Shown: piece by piece, positions 33,711 through 45,583 of the stretch
Position numbering within the stretch: position 1 is the stretch's first letter
Layout: every line of letters begins with the position of its first letter
Origin: Breviolum minutum Mf 1.05b.01
Lineage: Eukaryota; Sar; Dinophyceae; Suessiales; Symbiodiniaceae
Assembly (NCBI GenBank): GCA_000507305.1
Contig: DF241484.1
Location: forward strand, 1-64,000
Direction of reading: 5' to 3'
Length of the DNA: 64,000 nucleotides
Program-made: the position numbers and the translations under genes
The notes under the pieces: generated by a model
What the model was told of the DNA's origin: nothing
Database searches by the model: none
Seen by the model: the letters and a program-made list of their open reading frames with translations, nothing else

Positions 33711-33835
33711 TGATTTGTGGTTGTGGTTGAGTTGATAGACATATTAACATACATTTATTCTTATAAGACATACTGTATATTTTGCATTTATAGTATATGT
33801 ATATATTATGTTCATCTCATATACTTTATAAACAG

Positions 33836-33934
33836 ATGTTGGCATGTTCCCTCTTCCAACAGTGGCAAGTGGAGCTTTTTTTGGAAGCGACTGGCAGCCT
33901 GGGAGGTTCATTCACCAAAATCACCTGGCAGAAG
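33836..33934 (+). CDS. Exon, probably channel A, unrecognised segment
   Basis: A TA-rich tract and TATAAACAG precede 33 codons, MLACSLFQQWQVELFLEATG then SLGGSFTKITWQK, ending before GTTATG. Both ends are phase 0. This frame has 64 percent GC third positions against about 40 percent for the competing frame (MFPLPTVASGAFF). It joins the next two exons in phase. The segment lies between the voltage sensor and the EF-hands and is not recognisably S6. Confidence 0.6.
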
Positions 33935-34256
33935 GTTATGCTGGGCACAGGGTCACCCCAGCATACCTCACATCGTTACCGGGGGTAGATTTGAGTAGAA
34001 AGTCCACATGCACTGTTCTAAAGCTCCTTATGATAGCGTTGTTTACATTTGAAAAAAATTGAACCAAGTTGATTCTCCTGGCTAGTTACTTAGTTGATTC
34101 ATGTAAAGGCTGGTACTTGCTCCTTGTTTTTGTGCGAGACTGCAGTCCCCAAAAAGAAATGGGATTCCCCCTCAGAGGTACCCCCAGGATTTTGAATGAA
34201 ATTGGAGCCTCACCATAAGACAAGTCACAACACTTTTAGATGCCTGAAAACAAGTC

Positions 34257-34367
34257 TACACTCCCTGAAACAAACATAGCCCCTGAAAATAGGCCATCCC
34301 AAAAGGAAACTAGTATTCCAACTCCAACCAACCATTTTCAGGGGCTATGTTAGTTTCAGGGAGGGTA
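34257..34367. repeat. Family A inverted-repeat element
   Basis: TACACTCCCTGAAACAAACA and TGTTAGTTTCAGGGAGGGTA, with CCCCTGAAAATAGG/CCATTTTCAGGGG pairing inside. Lies in the intron between 33934 and 34642. Confidence 0.9.
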
Positions 34368-34641
34368 ACATACCCAGTTGTTTCCAAAACTTGGACCCTT
34401 TCCCACTGTTTTCCTTAGTCTCAATGTTTTTGGTCATATCCGGCATACCCACCACTTGGGAGTTGCAATGCAACTTGGGAAATTACATTGTAACTTGAAA
34501 CTCTACAACCAACAAGCAAAAAAACATGGCTCTAGATTTCTGATCCCATCTTTGGGTATGTAGAACTGCCAGCAGCCACCATATGAAAAATGTATGACTG
34601 CCTGTAACCTGTCGCCTTCAAATCCTCCTACCTGCCACAAG

Positions 34642-34740
34642 GCAGCGCAGAAGCGCGCTTTGAGGTCTTTCGTTCCTTGGGTCCTCGTGGAAGTTAGGAA
34701 GTTGTTGTCAAGATTTGCACAAGAAGAAGCAGCTATACAG
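34642..34740 (+). CDS. Exon, probably channel A, amphipathic helix
   Basis: CCACAAG precedes 33 codons, AAQKRALRSFVPWVLVEVRK then LLSRFAQEEAAIQ, ending CAG before GTATGC. Phase 0 at both ends, so it follows 33836-33934 (707 bp GT-AG intron) and precedes 35624 (883 bp GT-AG intron). Alternating basic and hydrophobic residues suggest a cytoplasmic helix. Confidence 0.65.
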
Positions 34741-35623
34741 GTATGCAGCGCAAATCATTACACAAGGGGGGTAACAAGAGTTGGCAAAAACACCCAGAAC
34801 AAGTCCAGACTCCGAAAAATTCGGCCTGTTCGGCATATGTTCAAGCTGCGCAAAATTGATAAAACCGTACTGCGGTTTCACTGGTTTTTGAATGCAGCTT
34901 CCGGGATCATCCACATTTCTTGCTAGGGCCACCTTGGAGACCTAGTTTCCGTAGTGGATATAAAGCCACCAAAGACTTGGAAAAGCGTAGTGATGTTGGT
35001 TATGCATAGCTTATAGCCCAATGTGGCTTTCATATGGTGTTTCTCATGAAATCAAGCGATGACAACTTTTGATCTTGGATTTTCAGTTTGAAAAGATTCG
35101 ATTCGCATGTGGATGTGTCCTAATAGAATCAACGACAGGGACAATGTGCATAGTATAGCTTCAGTCCTTACTCCGAAGTCGTTTTGGACAGGTGTAGCCA
35201 GCAGCAATCAAATTCCCAAGGATTTTTTGTTGGGATAGTTTAAGTTTTCACTTTGCAACACTTGTGGTCATTAAGATGTCCTCCTTTGAGGTTACTACGG
35301 CACATTTTCGAAGAACCTTGGAAGCCATGGGGGGTAGACTCGGTAGCCGACCTGTGTTGTCCATGCTGTTGAGAGTATGCACATGTAATGGCAACCTGCT
35401 TGTTCCTTCAGACGCTAGCTCTTAAAAACTCTCCTTGTACTTCCTTATGGGGGTTTTGCTTGTGGTCTTGACGCCAGAGATTTTTAGGGTACAGCATATG
35501 AGCACAGCATAGGCATAATTGTCATTTCGTGTTCGTTGGCCCGTTTTAAGTATAACTTGAAGGTGGTTGCTGGATGGCTGATTGTCGTAGTTTTATCCTT
35601 GCACACCACCACTCGCCCTCAAG

Positions 35624-35665
35624 TATGCCGCGGAGCTGCGCTCCAGCAAAGTTTCGCTATATGAA
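35624..35665 (+). CDS. Short exon, probably channel A
   Basis: CGCCCTCAAG precedes 14 codons YAAELRSSKVSLYE, followed by GTTTCA. Phase 0 at both ends; it continues the helical, charged pattern of the previous exon. Confidence 0.5.
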
Positions 35666-38600
35666 GTTTCATCATGTTGATGACGGTATGGATAACTGGG
35701 ACGGTACTGAAATTTCGGAAGTTCCCTACATTCCAAGAAATCTCGAACAGGACGGTTCCTGAACGGACCCCGAAACCATCCGAAACCCGCGCATCTCATA
35801 GCTCGATCGCAACTTACTTAGGGGTCCGTTGGTAAGGTCCCATTAAATTTTTGATGGATAGGCTCGTTGAAAATGGTTTGGACCCTTGGTGTTGCCAGAT
35901 CCACATTCTCAAACAGAGCTTTAAGGGATATTTGATACCGTTGATGGAAGAACTCCTGCACCGGGATGTAGAAAACCCTTCTAAATATTGGGATAACTAT
36001 CTATCAACTAGTGCGGTGCAGGAACTCGTCCATCAACAGTATTTGTTGTTTCAAACTGTTTTGTGCAAATGACTCGTGTCAAGTCACAGCTTCGTTTTAA
36101 GGACGCTGCTGACAATGTTTGAAGTGTCTGGGCTGTGTTTAGTGATGAGCAATGGATTTGCAATGGATGACTGCTTTCACTTCTAGGGATGAGCCAATCA
36201 GCCAAAAAAAAACGGAAAACTAACGGCTGGATACCCAAAAGGATGCTTTCGAAAAGGTGCTTCCAGCTTTAAATATGGCCATTTTTGAGGGTAAAAAGGT
36301 GGGAGTTGAGCACAGACACCAGGTGTTATTCGCCAATTGGGCGCCTCCTTGTCGAGTGCTGATCGACAACGTGTCTTGACGTTTGGGAGGGCGGAAGGGG
36401 CTAAAAAGTTTGAGGTAGTTTGTTATTCATCAGTGTGCATGTTTGCATGTATGGGATGGGATGGGTGAACGAATGGATGGATGGATGAATTGTATCTGAT
36501 TTTTTTCTACATATATAATACATATATGACGAGTATTGTACATGGGTGGAGTATAGTGATATCACTAGTGTGGAAGTTCCTCAAATATGTCCAATATTGG
36601 AATCCACCCGGAGCTCTTTCAATAGACCGAATTTAAAAACAGATTTCGCAAAAAAATGATTCACCTTGTGTCGAAAGAGCTAGAGGAACAGACACCGATT
36701 TTTTTTGGCTGGAATGAAATGTAAAGATCCAAAAATTTACATTCAAACCTACACCTGTGGTAAACGAAAAAGATATAGCAATGGAAAATGGACCCATTGA
36801 AGATGTATTCCTTGAAAATGGGGCTATGTTAAGTTTACGACATGGGTAAAACTGTGGGCTATCTGAGCTCATGAATCTCTCTTGGACACCAACCTTGGGA
36901 CGAAATGAAGCTCCGCGAAGTCAGGTAAAAAAACGTGTTTTTTCCCCTAAAAACGGAGCTTCCAAGCACTATTTTGTCAGGTGACATTTGTTAGTTTTCA
37001 AGCTAAAAACCCGTGGTTGTTTAGTGTGTATACGGGATGAAGCTTTTACCCAGTTATATAGGGACTAAAATTTAGACGATATTAAGGATCCCTATTAACC
37101 AACCAGTATAATGGAAAGTAAGAGGGTTTTGTCCGTGGCTCATGTATGACCCATTTTGATTTCAAGGCTGAAGCCTTTAACTGAGAATGCGACCTCAAAG
37201 TGCATTTTGCTCAGAGATGAATTCTTTGGTCACTGTGTAACTTGCGATTTTGCTGGTCACGGATTGTGGTTGATTCTCATGATTTTGTAAGAGGAACTGC
37301 TTTAGTGTAGCCAGAATATGATTTTCAGATACCATGAAATGTGAATCAACCCGCCCATTTGGACACCAGATCGCATCTAACGTAGAGTTTTGTTTCTTTT
37401 ATCAATGGCTGGCCGCCATTTTTCTGCTCGCAGCAGAATCTCTGGACACAAGACTACCACTAAAGTTATAGAGTGTTTCCAATATTATTGTTTTTTTTTC
37501 TCGTGTTTTTCCTAGTTCTACATCTGACTACCCCGTTTTTTTGAAAATCTTTCATTCACATGCACAGCCCTTATTTTTCAAGCCCTTCAAGTTGATTTTC
37601 TAGAATATGTATCATTTGGGCAAGGTGAGATGGTTTTTAAACCTGATAATAGTCCAGTCTATTTGTGTTTGCAGTGGGTCTCATGCATTTGTGTTTCTTC
37701 TTTTTTTTTGCCGTGCTGCAATTGGAGGCATGCAAGTTATCTTCAGACAATATTTCAGTACTTAAATTGTGTTTGAGACTTTAGTTCCTGAAAGATGTAT
37801 AGATTCAATTTCCAAGCACTGGTTTTCCGTAAAGATATACTACAGACACCCTTGTCGAAGTGGATTAAAGAAGTATACCCCGAAAAGGAAAAATGGGTCC
37901 ATCTTAAGCGATCTGATCGTTGCGGTGTCAAAGTCAAACCGAAAGCATGAAATCTGAAGATCACGTTTGGAACAGGAACATACTCTTGATGGCATGGCTA
38001 TATGGAGAATGATGTTCCATTATTTACAGGGTTTTATACATTCCAAGTGGTGCAGGATTTCTTCCATCAACAGGACATTTTCCAAACATTTTTTTTCGAT
38101 GGATTATGCGTGGGGCCGTTGAAAGGTCAGTGAGTGGTATTCAGTGGCTTTTATTGTTTATCGCCACTGGGCATGAAAACGCAGCAAATAAGGTGGAAGC
38201 ATTGTGTGCAGTGCAGCCATGGTTTGGCATTAAGAATGTCCAAGGATTAGACATGTCATGATGTCGGTATATGTAAGTTTTACTTTCAGCATTGTTTGGG
38301 CCCATATCTTATTCACTTTCAAATGAACCATACATTGATATTACAGGATGGAGTTCAATAAAATTAGCTTTGCTCCAGGGTCAGGGAATAGTTGGAATGT
38401 ACCCCGATCCCAACATACCCCCTTATGGGAAATCCCTTTATAGGCCAGGTATTTATGGGTTGTCATCCCCAAGAATCCCCTCAAAAAACACAAGGCAAAT
38501 ACCATGAGTTTCATCTCCTTTTGCCTGGTTGCATCTGGTTTGATGGGATGGATGAAATACCGTAGATGTAACTTGGGAAAGTTTGGTTTTTTTGCGCCAT

Positions 38601-38972
38601 CTATGCAACAGCTACGGCGGTGGGAACACCAAAAATATGTCATTTATGTGAAGAGTCGGTTGCAAATTTGTGAGACATAATAGTTCATAACATTTTTCTG
38701 ATGTGTATTTGTGTATGTTTTTTTTGTAAATTGTGAGCCACTCACTTGATGTTCGAAACCACAATTCTTGTCATGGCTGTTCAGCATGCTCTCTTTCCTG
38801 ATGTTGTCCCCCCATTCAAGGTAAAGCCTTTACCTCAGCTAATTTTCCCTCATTAAGTACTTCGAAGGGTTCCAAGGTTAGGGAATGGAAGTTCTCCAGC
38901 TGAGGTTGTTTTGTAGGATTTGCCGTGTTGAATGTGGTGAATGTGTCTCGGATGTGACTGTTTTTTTTGCAG
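35666..38972. other. Long intronic stretch
   Basis: It contains the family C copy at 35935-36042, a GGAT-type repeat at about 36470-36490, TA-rich DNA near 36510 and a half family C at about 38045-38075. A GC-rich patch at 37410-37465 is open in several frames but has no clear boundaries. Confidence 0.45.
35935..36042. repeat. Family C inverted-repeat element
   Basis: ACCGTTGATGGAAGAACTCC and GGAACTCGTCCATCAACAGT are the arms, with CTGCACCGGG/GCGGTGCAG inside. Confidence 0.85.
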
Positions 38973-39011
38973 CTTTTTGTTGCTGGCTCTTTATTGTTGC
39001 TCATATGCTCG
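38973..39011 (+). CDS. Possible hydrophobic exon (S5 or S6 fragment)
   Basis: A strong acceptor, TGACTGTTTTTTTTGCAG, precedes LFVAGSLLLLICS, followed by GTAGAA. It starts in phase 0, compatible with 35624-35665. Hydrophobic enough for part of a membrane helix, but short and unconfirmed. Confidence 0.3.
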
Positions 39012-39868
39012 GTAGAATGCAAGGGTTTCTGAACAGAAATGTGAGAGATCATAATTTTAGTAATGAATGCAGCAAGACTTGGGGTGGTAGCGCTTTCAAG
39101 AGACTTGATCTTTAAAACAAATAGTATCAAGAGCTCACCCCTGAAAAGATTGGGGTGATACGTGGGGTGAGGTCTATCTCGCAAGTTCCAAAAGTTAAAG
39201 CTGACAAGGAAATTGGCCACAACCAATGAAGATGGATGCGGTGGTATTTACAAGCATCCGGAAACCACCTCCCAAGCCAAGCTTGACACTTTGGAAATTC
39301 AAAAATGATGGACCATCAATGACTCAACAATTTGTAGATTCATTAATGATCGCAGTCTACCGATCTACCAGGAGTCCAATCACCTGTGAGTTGGTCATGA
39401 AACCTCCATCAAAAGGATGTGGTTGAATATCTCTTTTTGTCATATCAAAAACTGAAAACATCATTGGACCCTGACAGCTATAACAGCCACTTATGATTCA
39501 TGATGCATCTATGTGAACTGGGGTGGAAGACCAACCAGACAACGTGCAAAAACTAACTTGGCAGATTTTGTTAGAAGTTCCACCCTTGAGGCACTCGTAA
39601 AAAAAGGGAGCAGACATTTTTTAGAGCTAGCAATTCGTATCTTAAATCCTCCTAGGGAGTGACTGGGATTTGGGTGACATTTCAGTTCATTGCAATGGTA
39701 CTTCAAGAATCAGCCGGAAAATGACGGATAAATGTTAAAGAAAACGAATTAAAAGTCCACTGAATCAAGATTACCTGAAGAAAGAGGTAGGCGTCCATGG
39801 CATTTCCATGCTTGTAACTTTAATTGGATACTGCCGTATACACTTAATAATTAGTGGAATGATTTCAC

Positions 39869-39980
39869 ACTACTGTTGATGGAAGAAATCCCAAACAACC
39901 ACCTGGGATGTATAAAACCTGTAAAATAATGGGATAAACTACCTACCAACTGGTTCGCCGGATTTCTGAACCATCAATCA
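39869..39980. repeat. Family C element (diverged)
   Basis: CTACTGTTGATGGAAGAAAT at the left and GGATTTCTGAACCATCAATC at the right. The right arm is degraded. Confidence 0.75.
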
Positions 39981-40111
39981 CACTACCTACGGGCAAAACT
40001 TGTTAGAAGTACTTCTGGGGCGAGAACGTCCCTGCCAGGTGCCTTTGCTTCCCCGATAGGAAGCATGAAATCTGCGGGACCTGCAGATTTCTGGCCCTAC
40101 ATAAATCAAGT

Positions 40112-40190
40112 AAACGAATGTGTTACCTACATTTACCAGAAAACTCAACCAAATGTAGGTATTTATATACCATACATCAATCAATCCTAC
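40112..40190. repeat. Family D element (diverged)
   Basis: AAACGAATGTGTTACCTACA and TGTAGGTATTTATATACCAT with the shared ACCTACATTT...AAATGTAGGT core. Confidence 0.55.
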
Positions 40191-40877
40191 GGGTATTAGT
40201 GTATAATTGTTCACTCTATTCGGTCCACTAATCTAGGTATTCTTAAGCCAAGGGAATCCTCCCTGAAGAGAATCTGAAGTCCTCATTGGTGGCCCAAGGC
40301 TACCAGTTGATTGTTTGCAAACCTTTCACCAACCGTATTTTTGGTGATGCTCCCATTTGCATCACCTTAAACTTTCACGTATCGAAAAACGTGTAAAAAA
40401 CCCGCCGGAACACCCATCAGGCGGTGTTCATCCAAAGTACCATGAAGGTAGCACATCAAGATGAAGAGGTGCCACGGTCCAAAACATCAGATGAAAGGCG
40501 ACAGTTTGCACATGATCATGTCACGGAGTGGGGTGGAGAAAAACACCGAAAAACAGCCATAATACATGGGTAATTTTGAGAGATTTTTTACCCTGAATAG
40601 TTCATTGTTTGGGTTCAAATCAGATCAATGTAGATGTGAGTTGTTCCGGAAAATGTGATCAATGGATAAATGTGATAGATTTGCACATGTCACATGCTGC
40701 AACGCAGTTTTTTTTGGGGGGCATATGATTCAACCAACAAACCTAAGCTTTAATGAAGGAACCATATGTTTTTACTTCATTTTTTTGGGGGTGGGGCTAA
40801 GGGTCGGGGTTCGCGGTTGAGGCATCCGGAGAAAAATCTATAGGTGAAAGTTTTTTCAAGTGATCAGAGTTGTGCAG

Positions 40878-40931
40878 GTGATCCTATTCGAGAAAAACAA
40901 GGCACAAGATTTGTATCGAAGAAGAGCACCT
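40878..40931 (+). CDS. Possible exon before the EF-hands, frame ambiguous
   Basis: GTTGTGCAG precedes VILFEKNKAQDLYRRRAP in one frame; two other frames are also open. The basic, helical sequence would suit the stretch between S6 and an EF-hand, but this is position-based inference. Confidence 0.3.
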
Positions 40932-41775
40932 TGAAGCAACGCGTGGTTTTTTCCCGGAAGATTCCGACGATGGTGTTTGACGGTTTGACGGTTTTCGGTG
41001 GAATCGGTGGAAACGGTGGAAGTGGAAAGGTTCCGGGAAAGCAAAAGTTGCGTGGTGTATTTTTGTTGGTTGGATGAACCCTAGGTGCATCCTAAAATCT
41101 GATAGCATTTTTGGATTGTGATTTGTTTCATTGAGAAACTGCGGGGACGCAACTCGATACAACCAAATATATCTGCATATATTTAACACGTTTAAGGTCA
41201 ATTTGTGCCGAATAAACAACTGCTTGATCTCCATATGAAGCGAATCACTCAAATCCTTTGTACCTCAACTCGGCGGGGATGCTGCTTGTGATTTGGTCCG
41301 CTGGAAGTGATGTATGTAATGATGTTGACTCCAAAAAAATTGCCCAAAAAGAACGCAACTTCTTTGGGTTGGATGAAATGTATTTTGTTCCTTTTTTTGA
41401 TTCTTTTGGAGCATGTCAGGGTTTGGAAAGAGATTTCCTGTCACAATATGCCTAACTGACAGTCTCAACAATGAATTGGAAGAATCTCCGAATAGCAAAA
41501 TGGCACCTTCTTGTTCGACAACTGTTTTTTTGGTAGTTTTGCAAACCTTGAATTAGTCATCCCTTTCCATCCACCTTTCACCAGTGTCTTGGAGATAAGG
41601 TCTCTGACTTAAGATTGAGGGCTCAAAATTATGAAGGTGCCGGATGATGAGGCAACTAAGCCTCAAAGCCTACTGGCCTACTCTTTCCCCAATACAAGGC
41701 CATTGAAATTCTAGGTTCAATCTATTTAAGAATACCTATAGCTTGGTTGGGGGTTGTTTGTGTTGGACAACGCAG

Positions 41776-41825
41776 GGAGACGGATGCCGAGGTCAATTGC
41801 CTGTTCCGCGAAGCGGATACGTCAG
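41776..41825 (+). CDS. Channel A, first EF-hand, part 1
   Basis: GACAACGCAG-G precedes ETDAEVNCLFREADTS and one base of Gly. Joined to the exon at 42561, the loop becomes D-T-S-G-D-G-F-I-D-F-Q-E: Asp, Ser, Asp, Gly, Ile and Glu fall at EF-hand positions 1, 3, 5, 6, 8 and 12. The join requires a GA donor (GAGAGC); the nearest GT (41821) breaks the frame. CAGGAGA is repeated at both ends of the intron. The longer open frame through 41890 is not needed. Confidence 0.85.
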
Positions 41826-42560
41826 GAGAGCTTTCCATAAAGCGCAACGGAGAGTGAAGGGAACAGTGACCCTTAAATTGCTGAAATTTTAATGATCATG
41901 CTTGAGCAAAAACGGCTTAAAAAGCAAATGTTTCTTTTGACTTTTGACCCAGCTCCCCCCTGGCTAGCTTTAGTTCATACATCAGTTCTGGAAAAATTTG
42001 AGGAAAGCTATATATGTATACCATCCTAATATCAGTGTTACAGTGTTGACTGGTAAATGAGTGCAGCATATGATGTTGGTTGAGGTTGACTAATATGCTT
42101 GTTCAATTTGCCGAAACTGACACAGAAATCAGTGAAGCTTTTTTTGTGGTTTGTGTGTGTGGCAAGATGGAAGATAGTGGAGGATTTCTGCGAGTGTATG
42201 ACTGGTCGTAAAGTTGTTGCAAGGCATTTGAGGGTGATCCAAAATTGTTGGAAGAGGTGAAGTGGCCCCAAAGGATCATAGATTGGATACTTCCAAAATA
42301 TTCCAAAAGCATGATTCAAACTTACTACATTTTTGCTGTTCATACCGACTTGCCATGAAATTGAGAAATGCCTGTTTTGGGGGCTTGGTTATTTAAAAGC
42401 AACAATCAGATCTGAATCATTAAGAATTTTGATACAAACTCTGGGGGCTAAACGGAGAGAATTGTTCTTCAAATGTTTGCATGTGTTTGTTTTTGGGGTT
42501 TTCAGGGGCTCCCAATCACGATGTTTTTTTTGTCGTGTGTTTTGTTGAAAGTTTCGGCAG

Positions 42561-42619
42561 GAGATGGCTTTATTGATTTTCAGGAGTTCAGTCGGATGTT
42601 GGAACATCCGCAGCTTCAG
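42561..42619 (+). CDS. Channel A, first EF-hand, part 2
   Basis: TTTCGGCAG precedes two bases completing Gly, then DGFIDFQEFSRMLEHPQLQ, ending before GCCTTA, a GC donor. D-G-x-I-x-x-x-E-F followed by M-L-x-x-P is the exit of an EF-hand as found after S6 in many protist and animal channels. It joins in phase 0 to IWLHQLEIE at 43052. Confidence 0.88.
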
Positions 42620-42873
42620 GCCTTATTCTTTTTTCGCACAGAAAAATACCCGGGAAGACGTCCCCCTACAGATGGTGATCGACGTACCCACAAGGAAAAA
42701 AACCCGAAAAAGATAGATGAAAAAGACACAGGATTTTCTGAACGTAGGGATTGGAGGGCCGATGTGCATGCAAAAACTCTCTTGATTTTTTGAAGTGGTG
42801 CACAACTTGGTGTTGACACCCCTCCCTGTGGCTTAAACAGGGCTTGGTGATTATTTACCCAAGACAAAATGGA

Positions 42874-42972
42874 ACTACTATATATACATATATATGTAGA
42901 TATATGTAGCTTTTGCACCCCTATTTTATATATATATATATATACATACATGTATCTATATATATATATAAA
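42874..42972. repeat. TA-rich tract
   Basis: TATATACATATATATG-type sequence over about 100 bp, 80 bp before the exon at 43052. Similar tracts lie before the exons at 17434, 33836 and 45492. Confidence 0.85.
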
Positions 42973-43051
42973 TGCTGCTTTTATTGTTTTTGGAAAATAC
43001 ATTCCAACAACTGGCATTTTAAACTGCAGATTTCCCAACGTTCCGGCACAG

Positions 43052-43096
43052 ATTTGGCTTCACCAGCTGGAGATTGAAACCAATGCATCTTGGCGA
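43052..43096 (+). CDS. Channel A, linker between the two EF-hands
   Basis: TTCCGGCACAG precedes IWLHQLEIETNASWR. W-L-x-x-L-E-I-E is the usual linker helix between the paired EF-hands of such channels. The 3' boundary is uncertain by a few bases; neither GAAGCC (43095) nor GCCATG (43098) gives a simple in-phase join to 43744, so a further exon (perhaps 43426-43476) may intervene. Confidence 0.7.
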
Positions 43097-43425
43097 AGCC
43101 ATGGGATCGCCCTAGACCTGGCTGGCTGGTCCGGGGTGCTGAATTTTTGGGGTTGGAAACTGGGAATTTTAGATGCACCCTCCGGATCACTCCGGGGTTG
43201 ACTCCTAACATGAGCAGCAATAGGAAATCCACCATGAATTGAAGTTGTTTCAATCTCCTATTCGAAAAAATGGCTGGGTTTTCCAGCCTGCTATGTTAGC
43301 AAAACCAGGAGGGCTAGGTTTCATTTAAAACCCAGCATTTGGAAGAAGCCTTGATGGAACCGCCACTTTTTGCGTCATAGATCCAAGTGTCTTGAGAGAT
43401 GTTTCTTCGAATGATTCAACTTCAG

Positions 43426-43476
43426 GGGCAAGGTCTTATTGATAGGCACAGAGGTTGCAGCACTTCACAGGCTGGC
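43426..43476 (+). CDS. Possible exon between the EF-hands
   Basis: CAACTTCAG and a consensus donor GTAAGA bracket 51 bp. Phase-0 reading is GQGLIDRHRGCSTSQAG; another frame reads GKVLLIGTEVAALHRLA. Splice support is good, frame unknown. Confidence 0.35.
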
Positions 43477-43743
43477 GTAAGAAGTATACAGGATTTGAAT
43501 AGATTAGATTTAATCTCCACTCAAATCACCCCAAAGTTTCAGGTACCAAACGTGGAGGTGCTGTACCTTATAAGGCTATTTTGGGGCATGGGGTTTCTTT
43601 GACATAAGATAGGTGAGTACATAAGATAGGCGAGTACCTCTATTTTAGGGACCTGAAATGCTTGGTGGTCAAATGCACTCAGCAAGTCCAATCAAAATCA
43701 AGAACCAAACACTTACCAAAATCTGTCATGAGTTTTACTTGAG

Positions 43744-43800
43744 GACTTGGTGGGATTATTTGGCGAAATCGATGATGGTGATGGCGAGATTTCTTTGGAT
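43744..43800 (+). CDS. Channel A, second EF-hand
   Basis: TTACTTGAG precedes DLVGLFGEIDDGDGEISLD. L-F-x-x-I-D followed by D-G-x-I fits an EF-hand whose loop starts at the Asp of EID, with one residue fewer than the canonical spacing before D-G, so Ca2+ binding may be altered. The exon end is uncertain. It pairs with the EF-hand at 41776-42619. Confidence 0.75.
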
Positions 43801-43936
43801 ACTTGGATTTTTTTACATTTTTTTTTAAATTTTGTTTGTTTTGTCAAAAAAACAACCATTTTTTTTCGTGGGAGAGTGGAAGTTGTGGATTTTTTTCGGT
43901 GGGTAGGAAGTTGGGTCAATTTTCTTCGGTGAATTC

Positions 43937-44057
43937 CTCCCTGGAAAACTATGGAAAACTAACGAATGTCCCCTGAAAATCAATGGTTGGAAGATGCATT
44001 TTGTCATTGAAATAGTCCCCTTTTTTAGGGGACATGTTAGTAACTTCGGGGGGTGTG
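43937..44057. repeat. Family A element (variant)
   Basis: CCTCCCTGGAAAACTATGG... and GGGGACATGTTAGTAACTTC are the diverged arms, with CCCCTGAAAATC inside. Confidence 0.65.
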
Positions 44058-44132
44058 GTAGGATGAACTACAAGTTGGAGACATTTGAAGCCGATGTGTT
44101 TTGAAGTTTGGCAGGCATGATGGGAAGTATAT

Positions 44133-44242
44133 GGTGGTTTCCAAAAATAGGGGTACCCCCAAATCATCCATTTTAATAGGGTTTTCCATTATAAACCATC
44201 CATTTTGGGGTGCCCCTATTTTTGGAAACGCCCATATGTTCT
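44133..44242. repeat. Family E inverted-repeat element
   Basis: GGTGGTTTCCAAAAATAGGG and CCCTATTTTTGGAAACGCCC are mirrored. ATCATCCATTTTAATAGGG and ACCATCCATTTTGGGG lie inside. The 161-codon reverse frame at 44037-44522 runs through it and is not a gene. Confidence 0.85.
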
Positions 44243-45491
44243 GTTTTATCAAGTTAAACATATTGTAGAGCTCCACGCTGCGGATTAAGATGCCGGTGCC
44301 ATCCCACATCAAGCCGGCGTAGATAGCATATGTAAGGTTGAAGGATTTTGTCGGCGAAGATGATTTCAGTATTGAGGTGAGGTCTACTAGTCCTTTCCTT
44401 TGCAGTTTTTCTTTGCCCAAGGAACTCATCAACGAACATCTCGAAAATGATATAATTAAGCTGTAAGAAGGTGACTTAAGATTCGATTCTTCCTGACTGC
44501 TTTGCGCAAACTGAAAGTTCATGAAAGTTCCCTCCTATCCTACTCCATCATGATTCATGATCATTTCGAACACACTTGCAACATGAATTTCTTGGCCGAA
44601 TGCGACTTGTGGTTAAATTTCGCTTGAAATTTCGAGACCCAGGAAGAGTTCGAGACAGGCGTAATGAAGCTCAAAGGTTTTGCTCGCAGTTTCGATGTGA
44701 ATAAATTGCATCGACAGGTATCCTGGCCACAAAAAGTTAGCTGCGCATAGGTCCAGGATTATTGGGGTAAAGCAACCCCCTTCAATAAGGGAAATGGTTG
44801 GGTGGGCTCCTTTAACCCTGTCTATTTGCAGCTGAGTTTTTGATACACCCCCGAGAAAAAAGCGTAGAAGTTGAAACATGCCCCACTGTGGGAAAAGGAA
44901 ACTTCTTCATACCTGCATGCATGTAAAAATCCAGTTTGGGGTTCCAGCCGTCAGTTTTCCAGGGTGTGACTATTTGGATGATGTTGCGCAGTGACGCTGA
45001 TTGCATTTGCAAGCACCGCCACGCAGTTTCGTATTTTGTTGTTGGTGTAAAGGGCGCATAGTGTCGAGTGTCAGGTTCGCAAGATGAATGCCAAAATGGA
45101 TGCTTGGCAAGAAACAGATGCAAATTCAATCAACTTCAATCAACCGCTTCGCTGTCAGGCAGGAAACAGATCTCTATTGTCAAATCTGGGTCAACAACAT
45201 GCATCCCCAATCTTCCCCATTCTTTCCTACGATTTCCAAAAAGCCTTTGAAACGAGTTCCCTAAGTCAACCTAGGCTTCCCAGCTAGCTGGTGCCATCAA
45301 AATCGATTGCACCAACTGGTGGGATGATGTGCCATTTTAGCTATGAAAAAAATTGAAACTGCAATGTTTAAAGGTAGTTATGGAACACATTAATGTATGC
45401 AATTAGAATTTTGATTTATAATATTTCTACATATAACTGAATATATATATATATAGTTACATATTTGGTACTATACCAACAATATTTACAG

Positions 45492-45583
45492 TGAAAGGAC
45501 GTTCTTTCTTTGTTTTTTTATCCATGCAAGGGATTCCCAAGTCAGTTTTGCAAATTTTGCAAGTCTCTAAGGATCACATCATG
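45492..45583 (+). CDS. Channel A, segment after the EF-hands
   Basis: A TA-rich tract and TATTTACAG precede KGRSFFVFLSMQGIPKSVLQ then ILQVSKDHIM, ending at a consensus donor GTAAGT. G-x-P-K-S-x-x-L-x-x-L resembles the helix that follows the second EF-hand in related proteins (G-x-A-K-S-x-D). Another acceptor (ATGCAAG, 45530) could start it later. Phase 0 at the donor; later exons are not identified. Confidence 0.6.

Noticed and set aside
44037..44522. 161-codon minus-strand frame
   Set aside because: It crosses the family E hairpin, whose mirrored arms read open in several copies; no coding bias.
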